This document shows, piece by piece, positions 44,650 through 55,080 of a stretch of DNA of 64,000 bases. The stretch lies in the NCBI GenBank assembly GCA_035578905.1, contig JAQJVL010002538.1:29549-93548 (forward strand), read 5' to 3'. The notes under the pieces are model-generated. The model made no database searches and was not told where the DNA came from. It saw only the letters and a list, made by a program, of their open reading frames with translations. Each line of letters starts with the position of its first letter. The first letter of the stretch is position 1. Both the position numbers and the translations under genes were made by a program. This DNA comes from Stictocephala bisonia (Eukaryota > Arthropoda > Insecta > Hemiptera > Membracidae).

Positions 44650-45925
44650 ACTAAAAGATCAACTTTAATTTCTTATTTGATATGATTATTTAGATATTTC
44701 CCTCATAAGGTACAACAACCAAGGACAACAGTAGTGGAGCCCTTTTTAATGTTGTATTCTTCAACTTACTGTCGGCGCATAGAATATGTGCACACGAGTT
44801 TGAAGGTTATTTTCTAAGCAACTAAGAGGCACAGGAAAAATCTAATTACACCATTGTTTTCCTCATTTGAATATATGAGGAAAACACTGTTTAACTTCAT
44901 TACAAGCTGTATTAATTTTGATCGTAGTTGGAACAAAAAAAGTACCGTAATTTCAACTGGTTTTTACTCTACATCAAATTTACGCCGTTATTACTCAATA
45001 ACCCATTAATTTATCGCATTTGTATTCTAATACCTGGTATAGTTTTCATAAATTTTAGAAATGTTTAATTCTATAAACTTAAATTGATAAATTGATCGAA
45101 TTGATACATTTAAATTGATTTAATTCAATATAAAATCACTGCATTTACTTACACATATAAAAGTAATGTATCGTAACTATACATGTCATAAGGATTACAA
45201 CAAGACCACTTCATTAATTTCACTCTATAAGCCAAGAAAACAATATTTCAGTAAATTGAAAAGACTTTTTCTAAAATTTAAAATTCTAAAACTTACAAAA
45301 CTGATAGAAAACATTCTTATGAACATGGTATTTAAATCGGGCGCAGACCTTTAAATCCCTTTAAGCCATTTAAAACGACTGATAACCATCGATGTGATAA
45401 CCTAGTGACGAGCTTTCCGCATTCCAATCAAGGCCGCGGCCTTCCCCCTCCCCGACCTCAATCCCCTAGCTGATATTTCGTATAAATATGAATTATCATG
45501 CGCACACACGAGCGCGCGCGCTCGCACACACACACATCTGGTACATGTTTTGTTCCGATTACGATAAAAATGTTTAAAACTTGTAATAAAATTAAAATTG
45601 CATGATTCATAACGTACAGTCAACCGAGAAAAACAATGGAGGAATTAAACGTTTCGTAGGCCTCTTAGTTCCGTAGAAAACAAACCTCAAACTCGGGTAG
45701 GCCTACTCAAAATTTCTGTGCCGCCAGTAAATATAGCACTGTATCAAAAATATCAAATGAGAATGTTTCATAAGGCTAAAGGATATATGTACTGTTTCAT
45801 TATACTTTTCCGAATGGATAAAGTTTATGGGACGGATCATTAAATATTTAACCATATATAATCTACTTGTGTAAAAGTAACATCTAATGGCATTTGTATT
45901 GAACAACTGTATATATTATTGTGTC
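44650..45925. other. AT-rich intergenic with a short GC-rich patch
   Basis: A GC-rich patch at 45405-45475 (gccgcggccttccccctcc) is followed by an alternating purine-pyrimidine tract at 45499-45535 (gcgcacacacgagcgcgcgc, then gctcgcacacacacaca), prone to Z-DNA. No gene is recognised. Confidence 0.5.
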
Positions 45926-45929
45926 GCAT

Positions 45930-46035
45930 TCATTCAACCATGCCAATAACAGGGATAATAAGTATTGATGACCTGTCCATGTTTGATGGATGATTGCGAG
46001 AAGCTGACAAACTGAATATTGCTGTCATTGTGTCA
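45930..46035 (+). repeat. dispersed repeat family R1, partial copy 3
   Basis: gtattgatgacctgtccatg, tttgatggatg, gctgacaaactgaatattgc and tgtcat match the middle of the copies at 14.8 and 18.8 kb; the ends are lost. Confidence 0.65.
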
Positions 46036-46103
46036 CAAAAATGTACGTAAAATATGTTACAATTGAGAGTTTGCGTCCTACTAACTTACCCAGTTAAGGT
46101 GGT

Positions 46104-46687
46104 GCAATCGGTTTTCGGTGAGTTGATTATTTCCCTATTTTATAGGACAAATTAGTTAATTTAACTTCCCTTGAGACAGAAAAAATTTTTTTTTATTTCA
46201 GCCACTAGGCCCTACATTAGAACTTATGGCCTTATGAAGTGGTGACGTTGGCTGATTTAAATCAACTAAAAGATAAAACCGTTTAAAGTACAAATTTAAT
46301 TGTGAAACTACGTTTTTTACACAACTTAAGGGATTAAGATGTTTTTAATTTTAAAATGTTTTAAATATTTATAATTTTAAAGGTGAAAAGAGGTAATTTT
46401 AACTTTTAAATTTATTGTATGAATTTATTTTTACATTTTTTTATGAAAAACATCTTAATAGCTTCATTTGAGAGTAAAAAACGTAGCTTTAAAAAATTAT
46501 ATTTATACTTTGAACAGTTTTGTCTTTTAATTGATTTAAATCAGCTCAATTCCACACTTCATAAGGCCACAATATCTAATACAGTGGTTAAAAATTTGTA
46601 TTAAATATTTGTCAGTTCTTAAGTGGGTACATTAATTAATTTTGATTGTAAAATTGGGATATATTGAACTCACCAAAAACCGATTGC
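46104..46687. mobile_element. Foldback MITE, hairpin over its whole length
   Basis: Ends GCAATCGGTTTTCGGTGAGTT and AACTCACCAAAAACCGATTGC are inverted repeats with one mismatch in 21. Inverted homology continues nearly to the centre: gccttatgaagtg.tg, gctgatttaaatcaactaaa, cgttttttac and attaagatgttttt on the left recur inverted on the right (46440-46600). Arms of about 290 bp leave almost no loop. There is no coding capacity; the 61-residue frame at 46419-46604 lies in one arm. A transcript would fold into long double-stranded RNA. The target-site duplication is unclear and the superfamily unassigned. Confidence 0.85.
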
Positions 46688-46689
46688 GT

Positions 46690-47279
46690 ATATCGTTCTA
46701 TACATACTTTATTTTACCATAAATAGTACAAATGTCAAAAATTAAGAAGACAATAAAAGTGAAGTTAAGAATCAGGATATGATCAATACTGAACATCTGT
46801 TAATTGTATTAATTATTTATTACTAATGTACATCTTCTTTAGTGTTGAACCTTACTTGTACACAAACTACTACTGAGGCTTGTGTTTCTCTTTCTATGTC
46901 AGCTAAGTGAAATGCTACTTCAATGTTATCCCTCTTATCTTCATCGATGTAAACAATCTATTTATAATACTATTAGGGACACCCCTGCACGCTTCACTGG
47001 CCATAATATTGAGTTGAATACTTGAAATCAAAATATTAAGTAAAAATTCCAACAAATTCAAGAACATTAAAAAACTACTTAAAGTAAATCAAACTAAATA
47101 ATTTGTTTTTAAAAACAAATCTAATAGCTAATTTTAGAACAGCTTATGTTATGTAGCCTATAATTTACTATTGCAATAACTTTTTTTTAGGTTAGCTTAC
47201 CACAATTTATTCAGTTTGTTTTTATTTAACAACTGTTAATCAAATAAATCAATCAATTAATATAGCTCCATAAGAATAC
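46690..47279. other. AT-rich intergenic, nothing recognised
   Basis: No gene or shared repeat seen. Confidence 0.5.
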
Positions 47280-47433
47280 CATGGGAACTTTAAAGGCCGG
47301 TAGGACGGAGTGCTGAGGTTGGAGAGGAAAATCCTTTTTTAGTGAGCCTCTAGGGGCCAAGATAAAACCTATGTTCAAAATTTCAAGTCAATTGAACGTA
47401 TAGTTTTGGAGAGATCGTGATGAGTGGTAAATG

Positions 47434-47470
<37 letters not shown>
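47280..47470 (-). mobile_element. Helitron-like 5' end, minus strand (putative)
   Basis: Reading minus from 47470: TCTA followed by (TA)n, then taaaagacatttaccactca and cacgatctctccaaaactat, with gctcactaaaaaaggatttt further in. The arrangement is the same as at 13577 (TCTATATA..., AAAAGTC, ACCACTGACTC, then actcactaagaaaggatttt). The (TA)n at 47440-47468 has expanded as a microsatellite. The 3' end was not found. Confidence 0.45.
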
Positions 47471-47474
47471 TTAG

Positions 47475-48439
47475 AATTTTAAAATGACACTTATTTCATT
47501 GACGATTTTAACATTAAATGAGCGGTGAAAATTACCCTTATTGTGGCTGTTTTACTGCATGTTAATAAAATCTTAAGGAAATATTAATCAGGCATCCTAT
47601 ATTTAATTTGTTTTTATACAACTTATATAATTTGAAAAGTTATGTTACATTAGTTTGGGTTTAAATAGCGTTCATTCATACACTATAGTTATTCCTTCAC
47701 AGTTTGCATTATCTTTCCGTAAATTTATTTCTTTATAATGTTTTTTAATGAAATAAGACTTTATCTCCAAATCTTTTATTTTGCTGATTTAATTTTTCCC
47801 CCAAACATTCTAATACCACCGGAAGTGTTTGCAGTGTAAAGACATCTCATTTCTGTAAACATCGCCATTACAGAGAACGGTTGTTCAGTGGTAAAATGTT
47901 CATTGGAAATAACGGGACAAGTCTCACACAATACATGATGGCCCAGACATTTGCCTCACTCATAACATTTTATCTCACCTTTCGATCTTACTCACACAAC
48001 GTGTTAGAGGCTATAAACACCTCTGGCCTTATGTAAGTCTTATATTTCGTTTTATCTCTGGTGCGTGCAGGAATTATGGTATGTTAACATGTTCCTAAAG
48101 GTAGTAAGAATTAAGAATTGTGGATTTGATAAGTATAGACATATTTAAAACTACTCTTTAGTTTAGTTTATTGATCAAACCTAGCATGTTTAATTATGTG
48201 GACACTTATATGACTTGAGGATTATATTTTAGCCGAATCCAAAGGGTAAGGTAATTCCTCTCCAAACCATCCCTAGAGTCGAACTAATACTGTAAGTGGA
48301 TTCACGGGCGGGATAGACAGAAGAACTGTACTGTCTAAAATACGATAACTAGTACGTAAGATGAATTATTTCATGACCTGCCAACTACTTCAAAATAAAT
48401 TTAAAAAAAAAAAAACTTAAAGATCGTCTTATTTTAACC
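47475..48439. other. AT-rich intergenic, nothing recognised
   Basis: No gene or shared repeat was recognised. Confidence 0.5.
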
Positions 48440-49620
48440 AGGTAAAGTTAGGACTAAGAAGCTCTATCTAACACTTAACCTGGGGACCAACGGATTAAAG
48501 GTGACTTCCGACCACCACCACTCACAGTAACGAGTAGTGATGGGCCAGAAATCACGACCTGTGATTTGGTCACCATGATTTTAGAATCACAGGTCGACCT
48601 GTGATCACGGGTCCAAACCAAACCGCTCAGTACAGTGATTTACTACGTCATCAGCTCACCCGCTCCGGCTCTTCTCAAGTGAACTGCCTATGTGACTGTT
48701 CTTAATTGTACTGACTGAACGAGAACGACTGAGCTGGAAATTAGTTTGCTTTCTTTCCGACTTTCTTGCTTTTGATTTATTTTGAGACTAATGCTTATAA
48801 TTAATTAATGTTATATTAATTAACAGTTCTATCAAACTGATATTCTGTCATATGTGTTTAATAGATAAGCAATAAAAAAGTCTATTGTAAACAATAAAAA
48901 AACTATAATTTAAAAGTAAACTACCTGTTTTTATTTATTTACCAATATATCAATTTGATAAAATATATGTCTAACGTATATTTCTTCAGTTTTATAATTG
49001 TGTATAGCCTATTACCAATAATAATCAATAAATTTAGTATGCTGTAAAATTTACTTGTCTACAATGCTTGTGTGGTAAATTCTATCTAACTTAAAAATAT
49101 ATTTGTTTTTTGTATATTCTGGATAGATTTAAATTATCTGTACAATAGTTTAGGTACATGTTCAATATTTCATGCCAAATAACATCTCAACTATTCAGCT
49201 CATCTATGTTTTATTCTACTCCGTTCATCAATCATTTGTAATAACTAACAATAACTTCAAACCACCCATAGCATAGGCCCAATCCGTTATTTGTTGTTCT
49301 ATTCAGGGACATGGAATCACGGTTAGAATTGAAAGAGCGGAATCGCCGAAATCACGGTTAGAGGCTGAAACAGCGGGAATCACTCTTAATCACAGGTTAA
49401 AATCACAGGTCTGGCAAGTGAGCGGGAGCGGTTATCACTGCTCAGCTAAAAGAGCAGGTAATCCCATCACTAGTGACGAGCAGGCGGGCTGCGTGCAAGG
49501 ACGGTATCGCTCAGATGGTCACCCATCCAAGGGACAGCCACGCTCGATTGTTGCTTGACTCCTTTATATTGCGATAACGTCCAGAACCTTTGGGTAAAGT
49601 CAAGATAACACATTTTCTGA
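48440..49620 (-). mobile_element. 5S rRNA-derived SINE (SINE3 type), interrupted by a hAT MITE
   Basis: Minus strand from about 49600: gtcaagcaacaatcgagcgt, ggctgtcccttggatgggtg, accatctgagcgataccgt. This follows 5S rRNA (gttaagca.cg.cgggcg.gg, tagtacttggatgggtgacc, ctgggaataccg) across box A, the intermediate element and box C, the internal pol III promoter. The body continues on the far side of the hAT insert (48440-48534: cttaacctggggaccaacgg, aaaggtgacttccgaccacc). An uninterrupted, noisy copy is at 54885-55080. A 5S pseudogene alone would not carry the shared non-5S body, so SINE3 is preferred. Confidence 0.7.
48535..49472. mobile_element. hAT-type MITE with 8-bp TSD
   Basis: Ends TAGTGATGGG (48535-48544) and CCCATCACTA (49463-49472) are perfect 10-bp inverted repeats. 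Flanks GTAACGAG (48527-48534) and GTGACGAG (49473-49480) are an 8-bp duplication with one mismatch, as for hAT. Subterminal blocks repeat aatcacaggt, acctgtgat and atcacgg motifs many times in both orientations. 938 bp without a transposase frame. It sits inside the 5S-derived SINE and is therefore younger than it. Confidence 0.9.
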
Positions 49621-49624
49621 TAAT

Positions 49625-51089
49625 TTTAGATCAGAAAATAATGCCAACTTATCTTTTGCAAAGGGATTCATCTTCAGTGAGTCATGTCTTTTATTAAAAT
49701 TAGCTCATAAATTTGATGTCTATGATACTATTAAATGACAACGTTAACCTTCTTTCAAATAAGGTAGATCTTCTAGATTATTCAATACAGGCTTATAGGA
49801 AAGTGGGAAATAGTCTGGATGACCCTTCCCCCTCCCCCACCCAATAAAATCGTTAAATCCCATTAAGCAATACTGAAACCAACAATTAGGCTACCCAGCT
49901 GCTTGCGGCTCTGCGTGACTCCTTCTAAGTTCTAAACCCACGTGGTGGCCAGATTACCACAGATTTGGACATCTCCTACTTAACATTTTTGAAAAATATC
50001 AAGAAAGTGAGGATAAAATTATAAATTTTTTGGCAAGGCTGTTCAAATATCCTAACTCAGACCGACACCCGTATGAAAAAAGGAAATCCGTTACTCAAAC
50101 TTTCTGCCAATGAAAGAAATGGAAAACTTTGGTTGAGGCAGAATTTGGTTTATTTTCCACCAATAACGAGAGAACTGGATTGATCCAGCTTTACCGAAAA
50201 GTAAGGGTGAGCATTTTTAGATGAAGCGGTGGCGAGCGCTCGCTTTTGTCATTGAACAACCCCTCTTGATTCTCTGGCGTTCCTTCTCTACGTTGTTCAA
50301 TACAGAATTTAACAAATATCTGTTTTATCATTCTGACTTCTTTAGCTAAACATTGTAAAATAGTTCACAAATCTATACAAAAATCCAAAATATTCCAAAA
50401 TTAGCTGGGTTTTTATACACGTAATTAAATTTCCACTTCACTTTGGGAACAATGGTCTCTTATATTCAATTTAGAATGTTGAGGAAATACATCAAATTTG
50501 CAAAACATTCTTCTAAAGTATATTTCTAATTTAATTAATAGTCATAAGTTTTCTAAAAATACCATCACATTCAAAACTCAGATAGTAAATATTTTAATAT
50601 TGTAACCTTGCCATTGTTTTAACAGTTGCCGATTTTTAATACAAAACATGGGATACTTTGTGACCCATACGTAATAATGAAAGTAACGAACGTAAACTTA
50701 AATGAAAAATGTATTTTTCATCGTTCACACTATCACCCTTTCTTTATTTATCAAACACTACATAATTGGTTTTCGGATAGTAAAAATGAACAAGAATAAT
50801 ATTTAAGGATAGTAATTGCTACTAAGTAGAGACGAGAATAAATGTTTTAGAATTAAAGCAAATACTATTGATTTTATATAACTCAAAAACACTCAAAAAA
50901 AGTCTCTACTTAAAAAAACAATGAGTATCATTCATTTTCAAACTTAGATTACTAATTCTTATTTTAGTATCATCTTATGTTGTACTATTTTACTTTCATT
51001 CGATAATTTTGTCTTATTTTAATAACTTCGCGAAAAAACTATTTCTTCTACTCAAAGGTTAACATCTAAAACACCTTCACCTCATTTAT
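49625..51089. other. intergenic, nothing recognised
   Basis: A less AT-rich stretch at 49800-50280 includes ttccccctcccccaccc near 49827. No gene is recognised. Confidence 0.45.
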
Positions 51090-51091
51090 AA

Positions 51092-51497
51092 ATATTCAAT
51101 ATTAACCATCAGAGGTTAGAGAGGTATCAGAGGTATTCAATATTACCATCAGAGTTAGAGAGGTATCAGAGGAATTCAATATTACCATCAGAGGTTAGAC
51201 AGGTATCATAGGTATTCAATATTACCATCAGAGGTTAGAGCGGTATCGGAGGAATTCAATATTACCATCACAGGTTAGAGAGGTATCAGAGGAATTCAAT
51301 ATTACCATCAGAGGTTATAGAGGTATCAGATATATTCAATATTACCATCAGAGGTTAGAGAGGTATCAGAGGAATTCAATATTACCATCAAAGGTTAGAT
51401 AGGTATTAGAGATATTCAATATTACCATCAGAGGTTAGAGAGGTAATCAGAGGAATTCAATATTACCATCAGAGGTTAGAGAGGTATTGAATATTAC
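51092..51497. repeat. Minisatellite, 40-bp period, about 10 units
   Basis: The unit reads attcaatattaccatcagag followed by gttagagaggtatcagagga; units are highly similar, with small indels. Confidence 0.96.
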
Positions 51498-51699
51498 CTT
51501 TCACGAACGCCTTTTTATTAAAGTGACTTAAAAACCAAATTTAATAATGGCTTTGCATCGTTGACAAATAATGATTTTGTCAATATTCACAGAAACAAAT
51601 TGACGATTTGTATAGGAAAGTAAAAATGCTAAAGAGACAGCTTTTTTCCTTAGATCGCTCAAAATTTGGTTGAGAATCAAGTTTTTAAATTGTTTCCCA

Positions 51700-52830
51700 A
51701 AGGGGATGGACTTATTGTCGGAGGAAGCCTAATTGATCCCCAAGGAGGGACTTATTGTCGGGGGGAAGCCAAAAATTGATGCCAAGGATGGATTTTTTTG
51801 GTCGGGGGGGAAAGCCTAATTGATGCCAGAGGAGGGGAATTTTTGTCGGAGGAAAAAGCCAAATTTGATGCCAGAGGATGGACTTATTGCCCGGGGGGAA
51901 CCCCAAATTTTGATGCCAGGGGAGGGACTTATTGTCGGAGGAAGCCAAATTTGATGCCAAAAGGATGGACTTATTGCGGGGGGGAAGGGCCTAATTGATG
52001 CCAGAGGAGGGACTTAATGTGGGAAAGAAGCCAAATTAAATGCCAGAGGTTGGCCCCTTTTTTGTCGGGGGGAAGCCAAATTGATGCCAGAGGAGGGGTT
52101 TAAATGTGGGAGGAAGCCAAATTTTGATCCAGGGGGATGGACTTATTGTCGGGGGGAACCCCTAATTGATGCCAGAGGTTTGGATTTTAATTGTCGGGGG
52201 AACCCAATTGATGCCAGGGGAGGGAAAACCTTATTGTCGGGGGAAACCCCAAATTGATGCCAGGGGAGGGAAACTTAATGCGGGGGATGCCAAATTTTAT
52301 GCCAAGGAGGGAAACTTAATGTGGGAGGAAGCCAAATTTGATCCCCAGGGAGGACTTTTGTCGGAGGAAAAGCCAAATTGATGCAAAAAGGAGGGACTTA
52401 ATGTCGGGAAAAAAAGCCCCTAATTGATGCCAGAGGATGGACTTACTTTTCCGGAGGAAGCCTAATTGATGCCAAAGGTTTTGGAAACTTTTTGTCGGGG
52501 AACCCTAATTAAATCCCAAAGGGGAAATGGACTTAATGTCGGGGGGAAAGCCAAATTTGTTTCCAAAAGGATGGACTTATTTTCGGGGGGAAGCCTAATT
52601 GATGCCAAAAAGGAGGGACTTATTGTCGGGGGAAAGCTAATTGTTTGCCAGGGGAAAGGGAAACTTTTTTCCCCCAGAGGAACCAAATTTGTTTCCAGGG
52701 GATAAAAATTTAATTGTCGGAGGAAGCCAAATTTGATGCCAGAGGAGGGAAAATTTATTGTCGGAGGAAGCCAAATTTTGATCCCCCAGGGGGATGGACT
52801 TTTTTTGGCCCGGGGAAGCCAAATTTACTT
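51700..52830. repeat. Minisatellite, about 40-bp period, about 28 units, noisy
   Basis: The underlying unit reads gatgccagaggagggactta followed by ttgtcggaggaagccaaatt. Units vary in length mainly because A, G, C or T runs are lengthened (gggggg, aaaaa, cccc), a sequencing-type error pattern. Open frames here on both strands are repeat shadows. Confidence 0.93.
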
Positions 52831-54284
52831 ATTAAACCCGTCTAAAAAAGGGTTTTAAAGTATTTTGCCGTGGCCCATCGCAATTAATGAAGATCAAGTT
52901 CTTCGTTGAAGAGAGTTTTCCAAGAGTCACTTGACTGACGTCTTCAAATGTTAAAAATTTTTAAACCAGATTTTTTTTCAAAAAATTTTTCTTTATAAAC
53001 TATTAATCTACAATTTTTTTAAACCCCTTAATGAAACAAGGTACTTTTTCAATTTGTAATCGTCCTTTACTAGTTTTTTTAATGTTTATTTTAAATAAAG
53101 TATGGTAACTGAATTTATTTACACTTTTTTTTGCATAAATAAAAAGGCGGTTTATCAGAAAGTATCTTTTCCCGTAATGAAGATAAAATGATTTCGTAAG
53201 AGAAGAAGAGGCGTTTTTATAAAACCCATTACCAAAAACTTTTCCCTCTTTTATGTGTTAAATGGAATTAAACTATTTATGTAAAATTTAAATTTTTAAT
53301 GGCACGATAAAGGTCAGAGTTTAGTTTTTTGGGGAAAAGAAATTTTGTGAAACCCTTTCCCCTGGGCGTATAAAGGGAAATTCTAGGGGAACATTGTTAA
53401 AAAAAATATGCTTATTTTTTTGGTTTCCCGTTTATTCTAAAAAATTTAGAGAAAAATCCCTTAATTTCAAGATTTTTAAGGGGTTTTTGAAAAATTTAAA
53501 AAGCCTCCTTTGCTAAATGCTATGGGAAATTAATTAAAGACAAAAAAATTATACCTTTATTTGGGAAAATACCCAAAAATTTAATTTTTGAAACACAAAA
53601 TTTAAAATTAAATTGTCATAATTAAAAAATTTCAGAGAAATTTTTTTTAAAAAGCTAAACCCAAAAACACTGGTAAATTTTTTATTTTAGTTTAAAAACT
53701 GCAGCTTTGTTATTTTTTTAAACAGGTTTAAATTACAAAAAATATGTTTAAAATTAAAGGTGGAAAATTTTTAATGATTTTCTATAGTTAAATTTATAAA
53801 AATGCTTTTAATTGTGGTTTTGTGCTTTGCTCGATTTACAACTAATTACTTTTCTTTTTTAAGCATTTTAAAAACTATTTTAGAAAATTAAAAATGTCAA
53901 GTATTAGATTAGTATCAGAAGTTTCTTTTTAAATTGCTCGAGTGCTACGTAAATTTAATAATCTTTATGTTTATTTACACTATAGGCTTACTAGTAATAT
54001 ACGTGAGGTTTCTATGCGGGTTTTTAACAAATATTATTTAATTATTGGGTGGGGGTAGCCTACAAGTGGAAAAAGGAGGAAAGTTCAAAATTCAAACCCT
54101 TTATAATTTTCACTATAGAATTTAAATTAAAAACCTTCTTATGTTACAAGGCGTAAGATCTTACATTTTTATAGCAGAATGGAAATTAAAAGTGGGCAAT
54201 TTTAGCTTTAAGAAAAATATTAAAGTTGGTTATTTTTTACTGACACTGATGTTTCAATATAAAAACTTTCTTTTTATACGGAGA

Positions 54285-54415
54285 GTACGGCTTTTGCGCG
54301 TGACCTTTGTTTCTATATACGGACCCGTAGGGTGTGGGGCGTAAACCTTTTGTCCGTATATACGGAGGCCTAGGGAATGTGCCGCGTGCCCTTTCTCCGT
54401 TTAAAAATTTCCCCG
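54285..54415. repeat. about 43-bp tandem repeat, three units
   Basis: tatacggacccgtagggtgt...gtccg and tatatacggaggcctaggga...ctccg are successive diverged units, preceded by a third (gcgcgtgacctttgtttcta). Unit junctions contain the palindrome tccgtatatacgga. GC-richer than the surroundings. Confidence 0.65.
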
Positions 54416-54884
54416 ACAAACAAACGTCCCAAAGAAAAAACTTTTCCCAACGAATAAAAAAATGTATCCCCTTTTTTTTATTTTTGAAAAAGCAAATCAA
54501 AAACTTTTATCAAAGCAAAACTTTGTATTTTATACCCGGGAAATTATTTCTTTTAAAATCGTTTTTTAATTTTTAAAAAAAACTGAAATTTTTGGGCCCT
54601 TTAAAGTATTTTTTATTTTTCTTTTTTCTTATTTTAAAAAATTGTTTAAACTTTTTATTTTTTTTTTAAATCAAATCGACGGAGTTTAAATTGGGGATGT
54701 TTTTAGACATAAACCCCGCTTTCCCTCATTAAACCTTACACAAAATTCAAAAAAATTACGAACCTCAATTATATTTTTAAGACGGGAAACCGTTTTTAAA
54801 TCAGCAGTTTTAAACCTGTTACAAGTAAGATAGATGTTTCTTTTATAAAATTTTAAAAATTTTATCAATACAATTTTGTACAAA

Positions 54885-55080
54885 AGTTTAACCCTTGGGG
54901 ATCAATGGCTTTAAAGGTGAAAATTTGAACCCCCACAGGGGAATTGGAAAAAGGGGGCCCTGAAATGCAAGGACGAATTCCTCATTGGCACCCGCCCCAA
55001 GGAAAACACCACTCTTGATATTCCCGTTTGCCTTTATCTTGCGATAAAAATTGGGAACCCCTTCCGGTCAAGGTCACTGG
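54885..55080 (-). mobile_element. 5S-derived SINE, second copy (error-laden)
   Basis: Matches 48465-48534 joined to 49481-49600: taacccttggggatcaatgg, cttaaaggtga, tgcaaggacg, cattggcacccgcccc-aag, cactcttgatattcccgttt, atcttgcgataa. The hAT insert is absent, so it approximates an empty site. Homopolymer errors blur the boundaries. Confidence 0.6.

Noticed and set aside
49490..49600. Functional 5S rRNA gene
   Set aside because: Only about two thirds of 5S is alignable, with many changes, and it is joined to a repeat body shared with 54.9 kb.
51712..52822. Open frames on both strands of the 52-kb array (repeating DARGGTYC and WHQ.GFPP peptides)
   Set aside because: Repeat shadows with lengths set by homopolymer errors.
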